Assembly (NCBI RefSeq): GCF_004366595.1
Contig: NZ_SORE01000001.1
Coordinates: 248,001-312,000 of the forward strand
Direction of reading: 5' to 3'
DNA from: Paraburkholderia rhizosphaerae
GTDB taxonomy: Bacteria > Pseudomonadota > Gammaproteobacteria > Burkholderiales > Burkholderiaceae
Length of the DNA stretch: 64,000 nt
Below, piece after piece: positions 43,336 to 53,926 of this stretch; positions within the stretch are counted from its first letter, which is position 1, and each line of letters begins with the position of its first letter. The notes below the pieces were generated by a model that did not search any database, was not told where the DNA came from, and worked only from the letters and a program-made list of their open reading frames with translations. A program made the translations under genes and the position numbers.

Positions 43336-44208
43336 TCAGGTCTGGCGATCGCCGCCGGCCGCTTCCGGTTCGTGCGATACGCGTGCGCCGGCTTCGCGCA
43401 TCTTCTCGAGCGCCTTCGGGCTGAGCCGCAGCGCGATGCCGATCGCCAGCGCGTCGACCACGCACAAGTGCACGAGGCGCGAAACGCCCGGCGTATGCGG
43501 CCCGATCGCATTGGGCGCGCGCAGTAACAGCGGAATATCGACGAGCCACGCCAGCCGCGACCCGACGTTGGTCAGTGCAATCGTCGTCGCGCCGCGTTCC
43601 TTCGCGATCTGCATGCTTTCGTTCACTTCGACGCTGCGCCCGGAGTGCGAGATCGCAAACGCGACGTCGCCGGGTTCCATCAGACCTGCGTACAGGCGTT
43701 GCAGATGCGCGTCGGTAAACGCGCTCGCGGCGAGGTCGAGGCGCAGCAGACGCAGTGCCGCGTCCTGCGCGACGAGGCCGGAGCCCGCGCCCACGCCGAA
43801 GAAAAACACACGCCGCGCACTGGTCAGCGCGGCGAGCGCCGCCTCGACCGCAATCGGGTCAAGCGCGCTGCGCGCATGCGTGATGCCTTCGACCACCGCT
43901 TCGCCGACCTTATCGAACAGCGTCTGGATGTCGTCGTTATGAGCGACCGCCTGCGACGCGTACGGCATGCCCCCGGCGGCGCTTTGCGCCAGCCGCATCT
44001 TGAAGTCGCGCAGCCCGTGCGCGCCGACCGCGCGGCAAAAGCGCGTCACCGACGGCTCGGAAACGTCCGCGCGCTGCGCGATCTCGGTGATGCTCGCGCG
44101 CATCGCGAAGTCGACGTCGGCGAGCACCATGTCGGCGACCTTGCGTTCGGCGGGCCGTAGCGACGGCAGCGCATCGCGGATATGAGGGATCAGGTTCGCT
44201 GCGGACAA
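43336..44208 (-). CDS. RpiR-family transcriptional regulator
   Basis: Regulator of 290 residues. An N-terminal RpiR helix-turn-helix (SLRPAERKVADMVLADVDFAMRASITEIAQRADVSEPSVTRFCRAVG) is followed by a SIS sugar-phosphate-binding domain (RRVFFFGVGAGSGLVAQD, FAISHSGRSVEVNESMQIAKERGA). The TTG at 44208 with AGAGGA upstream is chosen because upstream residues are low-complexity Arg/Ala. It is the last gene of an SDR-UgpC-RpiR run and probably represses the sugar cluster. Confidence 0.88.
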   Translation of the reverse strand: MSAANLIPHIRDALPSLRPAERKVADMVLADVDFAMRASITEIAQRADVSEPSVTRFCRAVGAHGLRDFKMRLAQSAAGGMPYASQAVAHNDDIQTLFDKVGEAVVEGITHARSALDPIAVEAALAALTSARRVFFFGVGAGSGLVAQDAALRLLRLDLAASAFTDAHLQRLYAGLMEPGDVAFAISHSGRSVEVNESMQIAKERGATTIALTNVGSRLAWLVDIPLLLRAPNAIGPHTPGVSRLVHLCVVDALAIGIALRLSPKALEKMREAGARVSHEPEAAGGDRQT

Positions 44209-44270
44209 CCGGGTGTTCCTCTTGGGTTCAAGGTCAGGAATCCGCGCCGCGGGCGACGCGGCGCACGGTG

Positions 44271-45344
<1,074 letters not shown>

Positions 45345-45451
45345 GCTGTCCTCTTCGTTGTCCGCTGCTGCATTTGCGACGGGTTTGCGTCGGGTTTGCG
45401 TCATCATTCATGCGGGGCGCGGCGCACGTGGCGCGGCGCGCGCGCATACGC

Positions 45452-46225
45452 TCACAGTGATTCCAGCGTCAGCTCCTCGGCCATCAGCCGGTTGCCCGCC
45501 ATCAAACCGCCGTCCACCGGCAGCGCGACGCCGGTAATTACACGCGCGAGCGGCGACGCGAGAAACAGCACGGCGTTCGCGATGTCGTCGGGTGTCGCGA
45601 AATCGCCGAGCGGATACCACTTCTTCAAGTTCTCGAAGACCTGCGGGTTCTTGTCGACGCGCGCTTGCCACGCCGGCGTCTTCACCGTGCCCGGACAGAC
45701 GATATTCGCGCGAATGCCATAACGGCCCAGTTCGACCGCGAGTGACTTCGTATAGCTGATCAATCCCGCCTTCGCCGCGCTATAGGCGGGGTGACCGAGC
45801 ATCGCCATCCCGTTGACCGAGCCGATCAGCACGATTGCGCCGCGCTGCCGCTGGATCATCGATTCGCGCACCGCTTCAATCGTGTGATATGTGCCGTTCA
45901 GATTCGAATGCACGTCCTGCTGCCAAGTTTGCGCGTCCGTCTTCGCGAGCGTCAGACCAGTGGCCGAGCCGGCGTTCGCCACCGCGACATCGACCGGACC
46001 GGTCGCGGCCGTTGCGTGCGCAACCGCGTCGCGCACCGCATCGGCGTCGCCAAGATCGACCGCGAGCGGCGTGATCTGACTGGTGCCAAGGCTGTCGACA
46101 AATGCCGCCAGCGCGTCCGCCTTGCGGTCGAGCGCCAGCACGTGATCGCCCGCTTCGATAAAGCGCTTCGTCAGTACGCTGCCGATCCCGCCGCACGCGC
46201 CTGTCACCAACACCACACGTTTCAT
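45452..46225 (-). CDS. SDR-family dehydrogenase
   Basis: Classical short-chain dehydrogenase of 257 residues. The NAD(P) motif is VTGACGGIG, the structural NAG is ANAGSATG, the catalytic Ser lies in LIGSVNG, and the pair YSAAKAG holds Tyr and Lys. A C-terminal PVDGGLMAGN follows. It is the first gene of the minus-strand half of the ABC cluster, so it probably oxidises the imported polyol or sugar. GAGGA lies seven bases before the ATG. Confidence 0.9.
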   Translation of the reverse strand: MKRVVLVTGACGGIGSVLTKRFIEAGDHVLALDRKADALAAFVDSLGTSQITPLAVDLGDADAVRDAVAHATAATGPVDVAVANAGSATGLTLAKTDAQTWQQDVHSNLNGTYHTIEAVRESMIQRQRGAIVLIGSVNGMAMLGHPAYSAAKAGLISYTKSLAVELGRYGIRANIVCPGTVKTPAWQARVDKNPQVFENLKKWYPLGDFATPDDIANAVLFLASPLARVITGVALPVDGGLMAGNRLMAEELTLESL

Positions 46226-46521
46226 GTCCGTCCTCACGCTTTTTATGCTGCCTGACTCACGCCCGATGCTATGTAAATTTCCAACATGTGAGACACAAAC
46301 AACAGACGTAGGCCATTTGACGCCACCGGGCCCGGCACCTCGGCCATTCGGCCGCAACGCAACAAAAAGCCCATCTTTACAGGATGTTATGCAAACGATA
46401 CGGCGTCCAAAAATTATCGGCATCCCTACGTGACAACATTTTTTTCGTCCTGTAGGATTTTTTCAAACAATTCAACCCAAAGCGGCCGGCGACGGCAGCA
46501 GACCACCCAGGAGAGAGAGAA
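46226..46521. promoter_or_regulatory. Divergent promoter region of the polyol/sugar cluster
   Basis: About 295 AT-richer bases between the SDR and the binding-protein gene. AGGAT recurs in ACAGGATG (about 46379) and GTAGGATT (about 46454), possible RpiR half-sites. The region must contain both promoters. The site assignment is weak. Confidence 0.4.
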
Positions 46522-47751
46522 ATGTCGTTGCATGCTCGTGCTTCCCTCACGCTCGGCAAGCTCGCCGTAGCGCTTACGCTCGTCGGGGCCGCGCTCGCGG
46601 CGCAGGCCGAAACGGTCCGCGTCACGGTCGCCCACTACAGCGACCAGACCGCACCGTACTTCGAAAAAATGGCGCGCCAGTTCGAAAAGGCGAATCCCGG
46701 CACGACAATCAAGATCGAAGACGTGAACTGGGACACGCTGCAGCAGAAGCTGCAAACGGATATCTCCGGTAACGCGAACGCCGATCTGGCGATCGTCGGC
46801 ACGCGCTGGCTGCTCGATTTCGTGAAGGACGGCGTCGCCGAGCCGCTCGACGGCTATATGGATGCGAGCTTCAAGGGCCGCTTTATCGGCCCGTTCCTGG
46901 CGCCGGGCCAGATTGACGGCAAGACCTATGGCCTGCCGATCGCCGCGTCCGCGCGCGCGCTGTACTACAACAAGGATCTGCTCGCGAGCGTCGGTTATCC
47001 GAATGGCCCGAAAACGTGGAATGACGTGATCGACGCGTCGAAGAAGCTGAAGGCAAAGGGCGTCCCCGGATTCGGCCTGCAGGGCAAGGAAATCGAAACG
47101 GACGTCTACTACTACTACGCGCTGTGGACCAATGGCGGCGACGTGGTCAGCAAGGGCAAGGCCGCCTTCGATTCGCCGGCCGGCATCAAGGCCGCGACGC
47201 TGTACAAGACGATGATCGACGAAGGCCTCACGCAACCGGGTGTCACCGGTTATAGCCGTGAAGACGTGCAGAACCTGTTCAAGCAGGGCCGCGTCGCGAT
47301 GGTCATCTCCGCGCCGTTCCTCGCGAAGCAGATCAAGAAAGAAGCGCCGAACCTGAAGTACGGTATCGATCCGCTGCCGGTCGGCACGAACCCGGCGACT
47401 TACGCGGTCACCGACTCGATCGTGATGTTCAAGAACTCGAAGGTGAAGCCGGCCGCATGGAAGTTCCTCGACTATCTGTTCACGAAGGAACCGCGCGTCG
47501 AGTTCACGAGCCAGGAAGGCTTCCTGCCGACCACGAAGGCCGAAGCAGCTGACCCGGCCTTCAACGATCCGGACACGAAGGCGTTTATCGCGCTGCTGCC
47601 GAACGCACGCTTCGCACCGACGATCACCGGTTGGGAAGACACGGCGAAGGCTGTGACGAACGCGATGCAGGCGGTGTATCTCGGCAAGGCGAAACCGGCT
47701 GACGCGTTGAAGCAGGCCGCGAACGAAGCCGACCAGTCGCTTGGCCACTAA
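46522..47751 (+). CDS. Sugar/polyol ABC transporter substrate-binding protein
   Basis: Periplasmic binding protein of 409 residues. A signal peptide ends at ALAAQA before ETVRVTVAHYSDQTAPYFEKMARQFEKANPG. Typical family 1 features include DLAIVGTRWLLDFV, ALYYNKDLLASVGYPNGPKTWNDVIDASKKLK and GRVAMVISAPFLAKQIK. The ribosome site is purine-rich (GAGAGAGAGAA). It is divergent from SDR, UgpC and RpiR genes; with the SDR neighbour a polyol is the likeliest ligand. Confidence 0.92.
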   Translation: MSLHARASLTLGKLAVALTLVGAALAAQAETVRVTVAHYSDQTAPYFEKMARQFEKANPGTTIKIEDVNWDTLQQKLQTDISGNANADLAIVGTRWLLDFVKDGVAEPLDGYMDASFKGRFIGPFLAPGQIDGKTYGLPIAASARALYYNKDLLASVGYPNGPKTWNDVIDASKKLKAKGVPGFGLQGKEIETDVYYYYALWTNGGDVVSKGKAAFDSPAGIKAATLYKTMIDEGLTQPGVTGYSREDVQNLFKQGRVAMVISAPFLAKQIKKEAPNLKYGIDPLPVGTNPATYAVTDSIVMFKNSKVKPAAWKFLDYLFTKEPRVEFTSQEGFLPTTKAEAADPAFNDPDTKAFIALLPNARFAPTITGWEDTAKAVTNAMQAVYLGKAKPADALKQAANEADQSLGH

Positions 47752-47777
47752 GCCACGTAGCAAGCCGGTGTTGTTTT

Positions 47778-47860
47778 GACGCCGCATCGCGACTGTTGTC
47801 GCGCGCGGCGTCCGTCGACTTCGACAGGCCTGTGCCGCCGCCCTCCGTCGGCGGCACAGG
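47778..47860. other. Two tandem stem-loops between binding-protein and permease genes
   Basis: The first hairpin has arms GACGCCGC (47778-47785) and GCGGCGTC (47805-47812) with an inner stem CGCGAC/GTCGCG. The second has perfect 12-base arms CCTGTGCCGCCG (47829-47840) and CGGCGGCACAGG (47849-47860). No T tract follows. They probably stabilise or attenuate the message so that the binding protein exceeds the permeases. Confidence 0.55.
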
Positions 47861-47920
47861 TCACGCCGCAGGCCATTCATTTTCCGGCGTTACTGCCGGC
47901 GTTTTCCTGATCGAGCACGC

Positions 47921-48853
47921 ATGAGCCGTTCCGCCTCCGCTTCCGCGCCCGCCGCGCTACCCACTGCCGGGTCTGTCACGCCGCGCATGATCACGCCGTG
48001 GCTGCTAATCGCGCCTAGCCTGATTCTCGCGCTGTTCATCATCAGCTACCCGATCTTCAATATCGTGTACCAGTCGGTGCACGACGTGTCGCGTTTCGGC
48101 GCGATTCGCGATTTCAACGGGCTGCAGAACTTCCTCGCGGTGTTCGCCGACCCGGTGTTTCTCGAAGCGACCCGTCACACGCTCGTCTGGACTGCGTTCG
48201 TGGTCGGCGGAACGATACTGATCTCGGTGCCGGTCGCGCTCGTGCTGAACCAGGATTTTTACGGCCGCGGCATCGCGCGAACCATCGTGATGCTGCCGTG
48301 GTCCGTGTCGCTGACGATGAGCGCGGTCGTCTGGCGCTGGGCGTTCAACGACGACTACGGGATGGTGAACGTCACGCTGCAGCGCCTCGGCCTGATCGGC
48401 GGGCCGATTCACTGGCTCGCAACGCCGGAGCTCGCGTTTCCGGTGGAAATCGGCGTCGGTATTCTGGTGTCGATTCCGTTTACCGTGACTATCCTGCTCG
48501 GCGGCTTGTCGTCGGTGCCGGGCGATATTTACGAGGCCGCGCGCATCGATGGCGCGAGCGCGTGGCAGCAGTTCCGTCAGCTGACGCTGCCGCTTTTACG
48601 GCCATTCATCAACATGGCGATCCTGTTGAACGTGATCTACGTGTTCAACTCGTTCCCGATTATCTGGGTGATGACGCAAGGCGGTCCGGATAACGGCACG
48701 CATATTCTCGTCACCTATCTGTACGAACTCGGCTTCCGGCTCGGGCGGCCCGGCCAGGCGGCCGCAGTGTCGCTGATCATGCTGGTGATGCTGTTCGTGT
48801 TCTCGATGGCGTATCTGCGCATGCAGCCGTCGAAAGAAGGAGACGCCGCATGA
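47921..48853 (+). CDS. Sugar/polyol ABC transporter permease (MalF-type)
   Basis: Inner-membrane permease of 310 residues with about six membrane segments and the EAA loop DIYEAARIDGASAWQQFRQLTLPLLRPF. The sequence WVMTQGGPDNGTHILVTYLYE is typical of the family. It overlaps the next permease by ATGA, so the two are translated together at equal dose. Confidence 0.92.
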   Translation: MSRSASASAPAALPTAGSVTPRMITPWLLIAPSLILALFIISYPIFNIVYQSVHDVSRFGAIRDFNGLQNFLAVFADPVFLEATRHTLVWTAFVVGGTILISVPVALVLNQDFYGRGIARTIVMLPWSVSLTMSAVVWRWAFNDDYGMVNVTLQRLGLIGGPIHWLATPELAFPVEIGVGILVSIPFTVTILLGGLSSVPGDIYEAARIDGASAWQQFRQLTLPLLRPFINMAILLNVIYVFNSFPIIWVMTQGGPDNGTHILVTYLYELGFRLGRPGQAAAVSLIMLVMLFVFSMAYLRMQPSKEGDAA

Positions 48854-49695
48854 ACACGAAAATGAAACGCTCGCTGTGGTGTTGGATCGCGCTGTCGCCG
48901 CTCGTCGTGGTCATCCTGTTTCCGTTTGCGGTGATGTTTTTCACCGCGTTGAAGCCCGCGCAGGAAGTGTTCGTCTACCCGGCGCGCTGGCTGCCGATGC
49001 ATTGGCACTGGCAGAATTTCGCCGATATGTGGGAAGCCGCGAATTTCGGCGTCGCGCTGCGCAATAGCGTGATCATCAGTTTCCTGTCGACCGCGCTGGC
49101 GCTCGCGGTTAGCCTGCCTGCCGCGTATGCGCTCGCGCGTTTTCCGTTCGGCGGACGTAGCGTGTATCGGCAGTTCCTGCTCGTCACGCAAATGCTGTCG
49201 CCCATTCTTCTGGTGGTCGGCCTGTTCCGCCTCGCCGCGATGATTCCGTATGGCGACGGCAACCTCGTCGATTCGAAAATCGGCGTGATCGTGTCGTACG
49301 CCGCGTTCAACATCGCGTTTGCAGTGTGGATGCTGTCGTCGTATTTCCAGACGGTGCCGCGCGATCTCGAAGAATCGGCGTGGCTCGAAGGGTGCAGCCG
49401 CACGCGCGCGGTATTTAAAGTGTTCCTGCCGCTGGCGGTGCCGGCCATCGTCGTTACCGCGATCTTCACGTTTATCAACGCGTGGAACGAGTTCGCGGTG
49501 GTCTATACGCTGATCCGCTCGCCGGAAAACAAGACGCTCACCGTGCAGGTCACCGACATGGTGGCGGGCAAGTACACGGTCGAATGGCATCTGGTGATGG
49601 CCGCGACGCTGTGCGCGACGCTACCGGTATCGGTCGTGTTCGCGTGGTTGCAGCGGTATCTGGTCAAGGGGCTTGCGCTCGGGGCAGTGAAGTAG
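48850..49695 (+). CDS. Sugar/polyol ABC transporter permease (MalG-type)
   Basis: Inner-membrane permease of 281 residues with the EAA loop DLEESAWLEGCSRTRAVFKVFLPLAVPAI and the following NAWNEFAVVYTLI segment. It ends with the family-typical LQRYLVKGLALGAVK. It completes the channel with the preceding permease and would dock the UgpC-type ATPase encoded on the other strand. Confidence 0.92.
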   Translation: MNTKMKRSLWCWIALSPLVVVILFPFAVMFFTALKPAQEVFVYPARWLPMHWHWQNFADMWEAANFGVALRNSVIISFLSTALALAVSLPAAYALARFPFGGRSVYRQFLLVTQMLSPILLVVGLFRLAAMIPYGDGNLVDSKIGVIVSYAAFNIAFAVWMLSSYFQTVPRDLEESAWLEGCSRTRAVFKVFLPLAVPAIVVTAIFTFINAWNEFAVVYTLIRSPENKTLTVQVTDMVAGKYTVEWHLVMAATLCATLPVSVVFAWLQRYLVKGLALGAVK

Positions 49696-49760
49696 CCTTC
49701 GTCTTTCCATCGCGCCGGCACGGCAGGATGGCCTTCGAACTGGTTACCCCAAAATTCCAG

Positions 49761-49790
49761 AAACTGGTCATTACCTGTGACCAGTTTTTT
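49761..49790 (+). terminator. Terminator of the ABC permease operon (or operator of the next gene)
   Basis: Perfect ten-base arms AAACTGGTCA (49761-49770) and TGACCAGTTT (49778-49787) with a seven-base loop, followed by TTT. It reads as an intrinsic terminator 65 bases after the permease. The ACTGGTCA/TGACCAGT dyad, about 60 bases before the AhpD-like gene, could equally be a regulator site. Confidence 0.65.
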
Positions 49791-49848
49791 GCTTAATCTT
49801 CGGTTGTCGCGCCACCCGGGCGCATTGAACTTACAACCGGAGAGAAAC

Positions 49849-50283
49849 ATGGAACGCCTCGACTTCTATAAGGCCAACCCGCATGCGATCAAAGCGATGC
49901 TCGCGCTCGAAGAACGCATCGGCAAAAGCGACCTCGAAAAATCGCTGACTCACCTGGTGCGGCTGCGCGCATCGCAAATCAATGGCTGCGCTTTCTGCGT
50001 CGACATGCACACGACGGATGCGCGCAAGGAAGGCGAAACCGACCGGCGTCTGGCCACCGTCGTAGTGTGGCGCGAAACGCCGTTCTTCACCGGGCGCGAG
50101 CGCGCCGCGCTCGAATGGACCGAAGCGCTGACGCTCGTGTCGCAGGACCACGTGCCCGATCACGTGTGGGAAGCGGTCAAACCGCATTTCACCGAAGCCG
50201 AACTCGTCGATCTGTCGCTGCTGATCACCGCGATTAATGGCTGGAACCGGCTCGCAATCGGATTCCGCAAGTTGCCTGCCTGA
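49849..50283 (+). CDS. AhpD-like carboxymuconolactone decarboxylase-family protein
   Basis: Protein of 144 residues with the alkylhydroperoxidase AhpD core: LVRLRASQINGCAFCVDMHTTDARKEGE. The CxxC (CAFC) and following His form the redox site of this family, which reduces peroxides or maintains thiol redox. The ATG at 49849 follows GGAGAG. The start is chosen over an upstream frame that runs through the hairpin. Confidence 0.88.
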   Translation: MERLDFYKANPHAIKAMLALEERIGKSDLEKSLTHLVRLRASQINGCAFCVDMHTTDARKEGETDRRLATVVVWRETPFFTGRERAALEWTEALTLVSQDHVPDHVWEAVKPHFTEAELVDLSLLITAINGWNRLAIGFRKLPA

Positions 50284-50306
50284 ATTTTCAATGCGTCCAC
50301 GCGGTT

Positions 50307-50344
50307 GAAAACGGCACGCGCACGGTACTAGACTGGCCGTTTTC
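50307..50344 (+). terminator. Possible terminator after the AhpD-like gene
   Basis: Nine-base arms GAAAACGGC (50307-50315) and GCCGTTTTC (50336-50344) with a 20-base loop. The T run is within the second arm. The long loop makes it a weak candidate. Confidence 0.4.
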
Positions 50345-50385
50345 CATAGCATCACGAACAATGCATCGCGCATGGAGACGGCCGC

Positions 50386-51849
50386 ATGACGCACAATATC
50401 GAAGGACGAACCCGCTGGTTGGCACTTGTCGTGCTTTGCCTCGGCGTGCTGATGATCGTGCTCGACACGACAATCGTGAATGTCGCGTTGCCTTCCATCG
50501 CAGCCGATCTCGGTTTCTCTGAAACGTCGCTGGTGTGGGTCGTCAACGCGTACATGCTGACGTTCGGCGGCTTTTTACTGCTCGGCGGGCGCCTCGGCGA
50601 TCTTTACGGGCATCGCAAACTGTTTCTCGCAGGCATCACGCTGTTCACCCTGGCTTCGCTCGCATGCGGGCTCGCGAATTCGCAGGTGATGCTGGTTTGC
50701 GCACGGGCGGTGCAAGGGCTTGGCGGCGCGGTCGTATCCGCGGTGTCGCTGTCGCTGATCATGAATCTCTTCACCGAACCCGGCGAGCGCGCTAAGGCGA
50801 TGGGCGTCTATGGCTTCGTTTGCGCGGGCGGCGGCAGTATTGGTGTACTGCTCGGCGGCCTGCTGACCAATCTGCTCAGCTGGCACTGGATCTTTCTGGT
50901 CAATCTGCCGATCGGCATCGGCGTGTATGGCTTGTGCATCGCGCTGCTGCCGGCGGGCCGTGGTCATGCGCACGGCGAGCGGCTCGATGTGGCGGGCGCG
51001 ATCACGGTTACCGCGTCGCTGATGCTCGCCGTCTATGCGATCGTCAATGGCAATGAAATCGGCTGGACGTCCGCGCAAACGCTCGGCCTGATCGGCCTCG
51101 CGCTTGTTCTGCTGGCAGCGTTCGTCATCATTGAAGCGCGGGTGCGCCATCCACTGATGCCGCTTGCGCTTGTACGGATGCGTAATGTCGCGATTGCCAA
51201 CGCAATCGGCGTGCTATGGGCCGCCGCGATGTTCGCATGGTTCTTTATTTCGGCGTTGTATATGCAGCGCGTGTTGGGGTATGCGCCGTTCCAGGTTGGC
51301 CTCGCCTTCCTGCCGGCAAATCTGATCATGGCGGTTTTTTCGCTCGGTCTGTCGGCGCGCATCGTGATGCGCTACGGCATCCGGCGGCCGATCGCGGTGG
51401 GCCTGGCGCTCGCCGCGATCGGGCTGCTGCTGTTTGCGCGTGCGCCGGTCGCCGGCCAGTTCGCGGTCGACGTGTTGCCCGGCATGGTGCTGCTCGGCAT
51501 CGGCGCGGGCGTCGCATTCAATCCGGTGCTGCTTGCCGCGATGAATGACGTCGAGCCGAGCGATTCGGGGCTCGCGTCCGGCATCGTCAATACCTCGTTC
51601 ATGATGGGCGGCGCGCTCGGGCTCGCGGTACTCGCGAGCCTCGCGGCTGCACAGACGGGCGCGCTCGATGCGACGCAAGACATGCGTGCAGCGCTGACGG
51701 ACGGCTACCACCTTGCGTTTCTGGTCGGCGCGATTTTCGCCGCGGTGGCTGCGACGCTCGGCGCATTGCTGCTGCGCACCCCCACGCCGCGCGCCGCACA
51801 GTCGTCGACGGACGGCAGTAGCGGCCGCGCCGCGACCGATCAGGTCTGA
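50386..51849 (+). CDS. DHA2-family MFS transporter (EmrB/QacA)
   Basis: Inner-membrane drug/proton antiporter type protein of 487 residues with about 14 membrane segments. Family motifs include LMIVLDTTIVNVALPSIAADLGFSE, LLGGRLGDLYGHRKLFLAG (motif A) and RAVQGLGGAVVSAVSLSLI. No HlyD partner is adjacent, unlike the pump at 31434-32993. The next two genes on the same strand (SnoaL-like and AraC-GyrI) may form a stress or drug response unit with it. Confidence 0.9.
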   Translation: MTHNIEGRTRWLALVVLCLGVLMIVLDTTIVNVALPSIAADLGFSETSLVWVVNAYMLTFGGFLLLGGRLGDLYGHRKLFLAGITLFTLASLACGLANSQVMLVCARAVQGLGGAVVSAVSLSLIMNLFTEPGERAKAMGVYGFVCAGGGSIGVLLGGLLTNLLSWHWIFLVNLPIGIGVYGLCIALLPAGRGHAHGERLDVAGAITVTASLMLAVYAIVNGNEIGWTSAQTLGLIGLALVLLAAFVIIEARVRHPLMPLALVRMRNVAIANAIGVLWAAAMFAWFFISALYMQRVLGYAPFQVGLAFLPANLIMAVFSLGLSARIVMRYGIRRPIAVGLALAAIGLLLFARAPVAGQFAVDVLPGMVLLGIGAGVAFNPVLLAAMNDVEPSDSGLASGIVNTSFMMGGALGLAVLASLAAAQTGALDATQDMRAALTDGYHLAFLVGAIFAAVAATLGALLLRTPTPRAAQSSTDGSSGRAATDQV

Positions 51850-51881
51850 TTCGTGCACAGCGTAAATCGAGGGGGTGTTTG

Positions 51882-52241
51882 ATGAACGACAACGCCAGCA
51901 TCGATGAAATCGTTCGCCGCTCTTACGCCGCGTATGAGACAAAAGACCGCGCGGCGCTCGAAGCGCTGCTTGCCGACAATTTCACATTCACCAGCCCGCA
52001 GGACGACCACATCGATCGACGCACCTACTTCGAACGATGCTGGCCGTTCAGCGATCAGGTCGAGTACTTCCGGATCGAAAAGCTGTTCACGCAGCGCAAT
52101 GAGGCATTCGTCCGATACGCGTGCAAACCGGCCGGTCGTGCGGCGTTTCGTAACACCGAGTTCTTCCGGATCGAGAACGGCAAGATCGTCGAAGTGCAGG
52201 TGTTCTTCGGTTTTACCGCGGACGATATTCCAGGCGCCTGA
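51882..52241 (+). CDS. SnoaL/NTF2-like protein
   Basis: Small protein of 119 residues with the NTF2-like cone fold: IDEIVRRSYAAYETKDRAALEALLADNFTFTSPQDDHIDRRTYFERCWP, ending IENGKIVEVQVFFGF. Members are isomerases, hydrolases or binding proteins, and the substrate is unknown. GAGGGGG lies six bases before the ATG at 51882. Confidence 0.82.
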   Translation: MNDNASIDEIVRRSYAAYETKDRAALEALLADNFTFTSPQDDHIDRRTYFERCWPFSDQVEYFRIEKLFTQRNEAFVRYACKPAGRAAFRNTEFFRIENGKIVEVQVFFGFTADDIPGA

Positions 52242-52324
52242 CCCGCGCGTCACGATGCGCAAGCGCGATCAAATGACGCTCGGGCGCCGCGCCTATGCTG
52301 CGCTTATGCCATTCGAGAGCCGAT

Positions 52325-53158
52325 ATGAATCCGGTCGCGAAAGCGCTCTGGTTTATCGAAAGTCATTTTGCGGGCGAAATCACGCTGGATGACATCGCGC
52401 GATGCGGTTGCGTGTCGCGCTTTCATCTGTCACGCGCGTTCGAAGCGGCGACCGGCCAGCCGGTGATGCGTTACGTTCGTGCGCGCCGTCTAAGCGAAGC
52501 CGCGCGGCGGCTCGCGCGCGGCGCACCGGACATTCTCGCGGTCGCCGTCGACGCCGGATACGGCTCTCACGAGGCATTCACGCGCGCGTTCCGCGAGCAG
52601 TTCGGCATCACGCCGGAAGCGTTGCGCGCGCAACGGCATGTCGATCACCTCGCACTTATGGAGCCAATCAAAATGGACGAAACCCTGATGACGAACCTCG
52701 AACCGCCGCGCTTCGTTGATGGCGAGCCGTTGCTGATCGCGGGAATCAGCGAGCGTTACCACTGCGAAAGCAGCTCCGGCATTCCGGCGCAATGGCAGCG
52801 CTTCGTGCCATCCATCGGCACAGTGCCCGGACAGGTAGGCAATGTCGCTTACGGCGTCTGTTACAACGCCGACGACGCCGGTAATTTCGGCTATCTGTGC
52901 GGCGTGGAAGTGCGCGATTTTTCCGCGTTGCCCGCCGGAATGGGCCGTGTTCGCATTCCTGCGCAACGCTACGCAGTGTTTGCGCACCGCGAGCATGTGT
53001 CGTCGATCAGGCGCACGTGGAATACGGTCTGGAATGCCTGGCTGCCGAAGTCGGGGCTCACGCCGGCCGACGCGCCGAACTTCGAGCGTTACGGCGAGCA
53101 GTTCAATTCGATGACAGGGCTGGGTGGTGTCGAAATCTGGCTGCCGTTGGCGCGGTGA
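52325..53158 (+). CDS. AraC-family regulator with GyrI-like effector domain
   Basis: Regulator of 277 residues in Rob/SoxS-like order. The AraC DNA-binding domain comes first (residues about 5-105: ITLDDIARCGCVSRFHLSRAFEAATGQPVMRYVRARRL and VAVDAGYGSHEAFTRAFREQFGITPEAL). A GyrI-like small-molecule-binding domain follows (about 125-277: LEPPRFVDGEPLLIAGISERYHCES to GGVEIWLPL). Such proteins respond to drugs or lipophilic ligands. It could control the MFS pump upstream. Confidence 0.9.
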   Translation: MNPVAKALWFIESHFAGEITLDDIARCGCVSRFHLSRAFEAATGQPVMRYVRARRLSEAARRLARGAPDILAVAVDAGYGSHEAFTRAFREQFGITPEALRAQRHVDHLALMEPIKMDETLMTNLEPPRFVDGEPLLIAGISERYHCESSSGIPAQWQRFVPSIGTVPGQVGNVAYGVCYNADDAGNFGYLCGVEVRDFSALPAGMGRVRIPAQRYAVFAHREHVSSIRRTWNTVWNAWLPKSGLTPADAPNFERYGEQFNSMTGLGGVEIWLPLAR

Positions 53159-53346
53159 CGCCAAGGTAGCGGTGAAGAACTGCGGCGACGCTGGTTGACG
53201 GACTGATCGCGAGGCTGACTGGGAGGGATGATGGCGGTGTTGACCCGCGCTATGCGGCAGTGCCGCAAAACGCCGCCAACCACTGCGGCGCAGGCGGCCA
53301 AGCGCACAGCGGACCGCGCCTCGCGCCGCCCGCTGCACCGCACCGA

Positions 53347-53679
53347 TCAATGTGGCCCGTTGGTCGGTTCCTCGTGCGGACCGGCTTCCAGCGGCTTGTG
53401 AGCGTCGCCGCCGGCGCCCGGGAAAAACGCATTCCAGACAGCCCGTACGCCTTCCGCGGCGGCCACTTCGGCGCCGATGCTCTCGGTTTCGCCGGATTGC
53501 ACCGGGTCTTTGCTTAGGCCGCGCCAGTGCGTGAAGACGAGCGGCGGCTTCTCGGTCCACTCGCCTTCGGTAAAGCGCGCGAACGCGGTTTCACCGCTCA
53601 CCAGTTGCACTTCGTACCAGCCTTCGCGCACAGGCTTGAATTCGTCTAACGGAAACCACTCGGTCGGATCAATTTCCAT
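53347..53679 (-). CDS. Hypothetical protein
   Basis: Protein of 110 residues starting MEIDPTEWFPLDEFKPVREGWYEVQLVSGETAFARFTEGEW, with a Pro/Gly/His-rich C terminus. GAGAGGGA precedes the ATG at 53679. There is no signal peptide or membrane segment. The EWFP-FKPVREGWYEV part looks like a small beta domain of unknown role. Confidence 0.7.
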   Translation of the reverse strand: MEIDPTEWFPLDEFKPVREGWYEVQLVSGETAFARFTEGEWTEKPPLVFTHWRGLSKDPVQSGETESIGAEVAAAEGVRAVWNAFFPGAGGDAHKPLEAGPHEEPTNGPH

Positions 53680-53926
53680 ATCGTCCCTCTCTCGGTTCAT
53701 CGGTCTTGACGGGTGCCACACAACAGCTGCCAGTATGCATTGTACGTGCGGAGCGGGTGCGTTTTGGCCGGCGCGCGCCGTTGGTGGACCGTTTGCTACT
53801 GAAGCGCAAGACATGCAAAACTCATCCAATTTTATCGAATGACAGGGCCAACTCATTCGTACGTCATTCCTGGCCCGCACGACCACAATTGCCTTCATAC
53901 CGAACCCACGTTCATAGGAGAACGTC

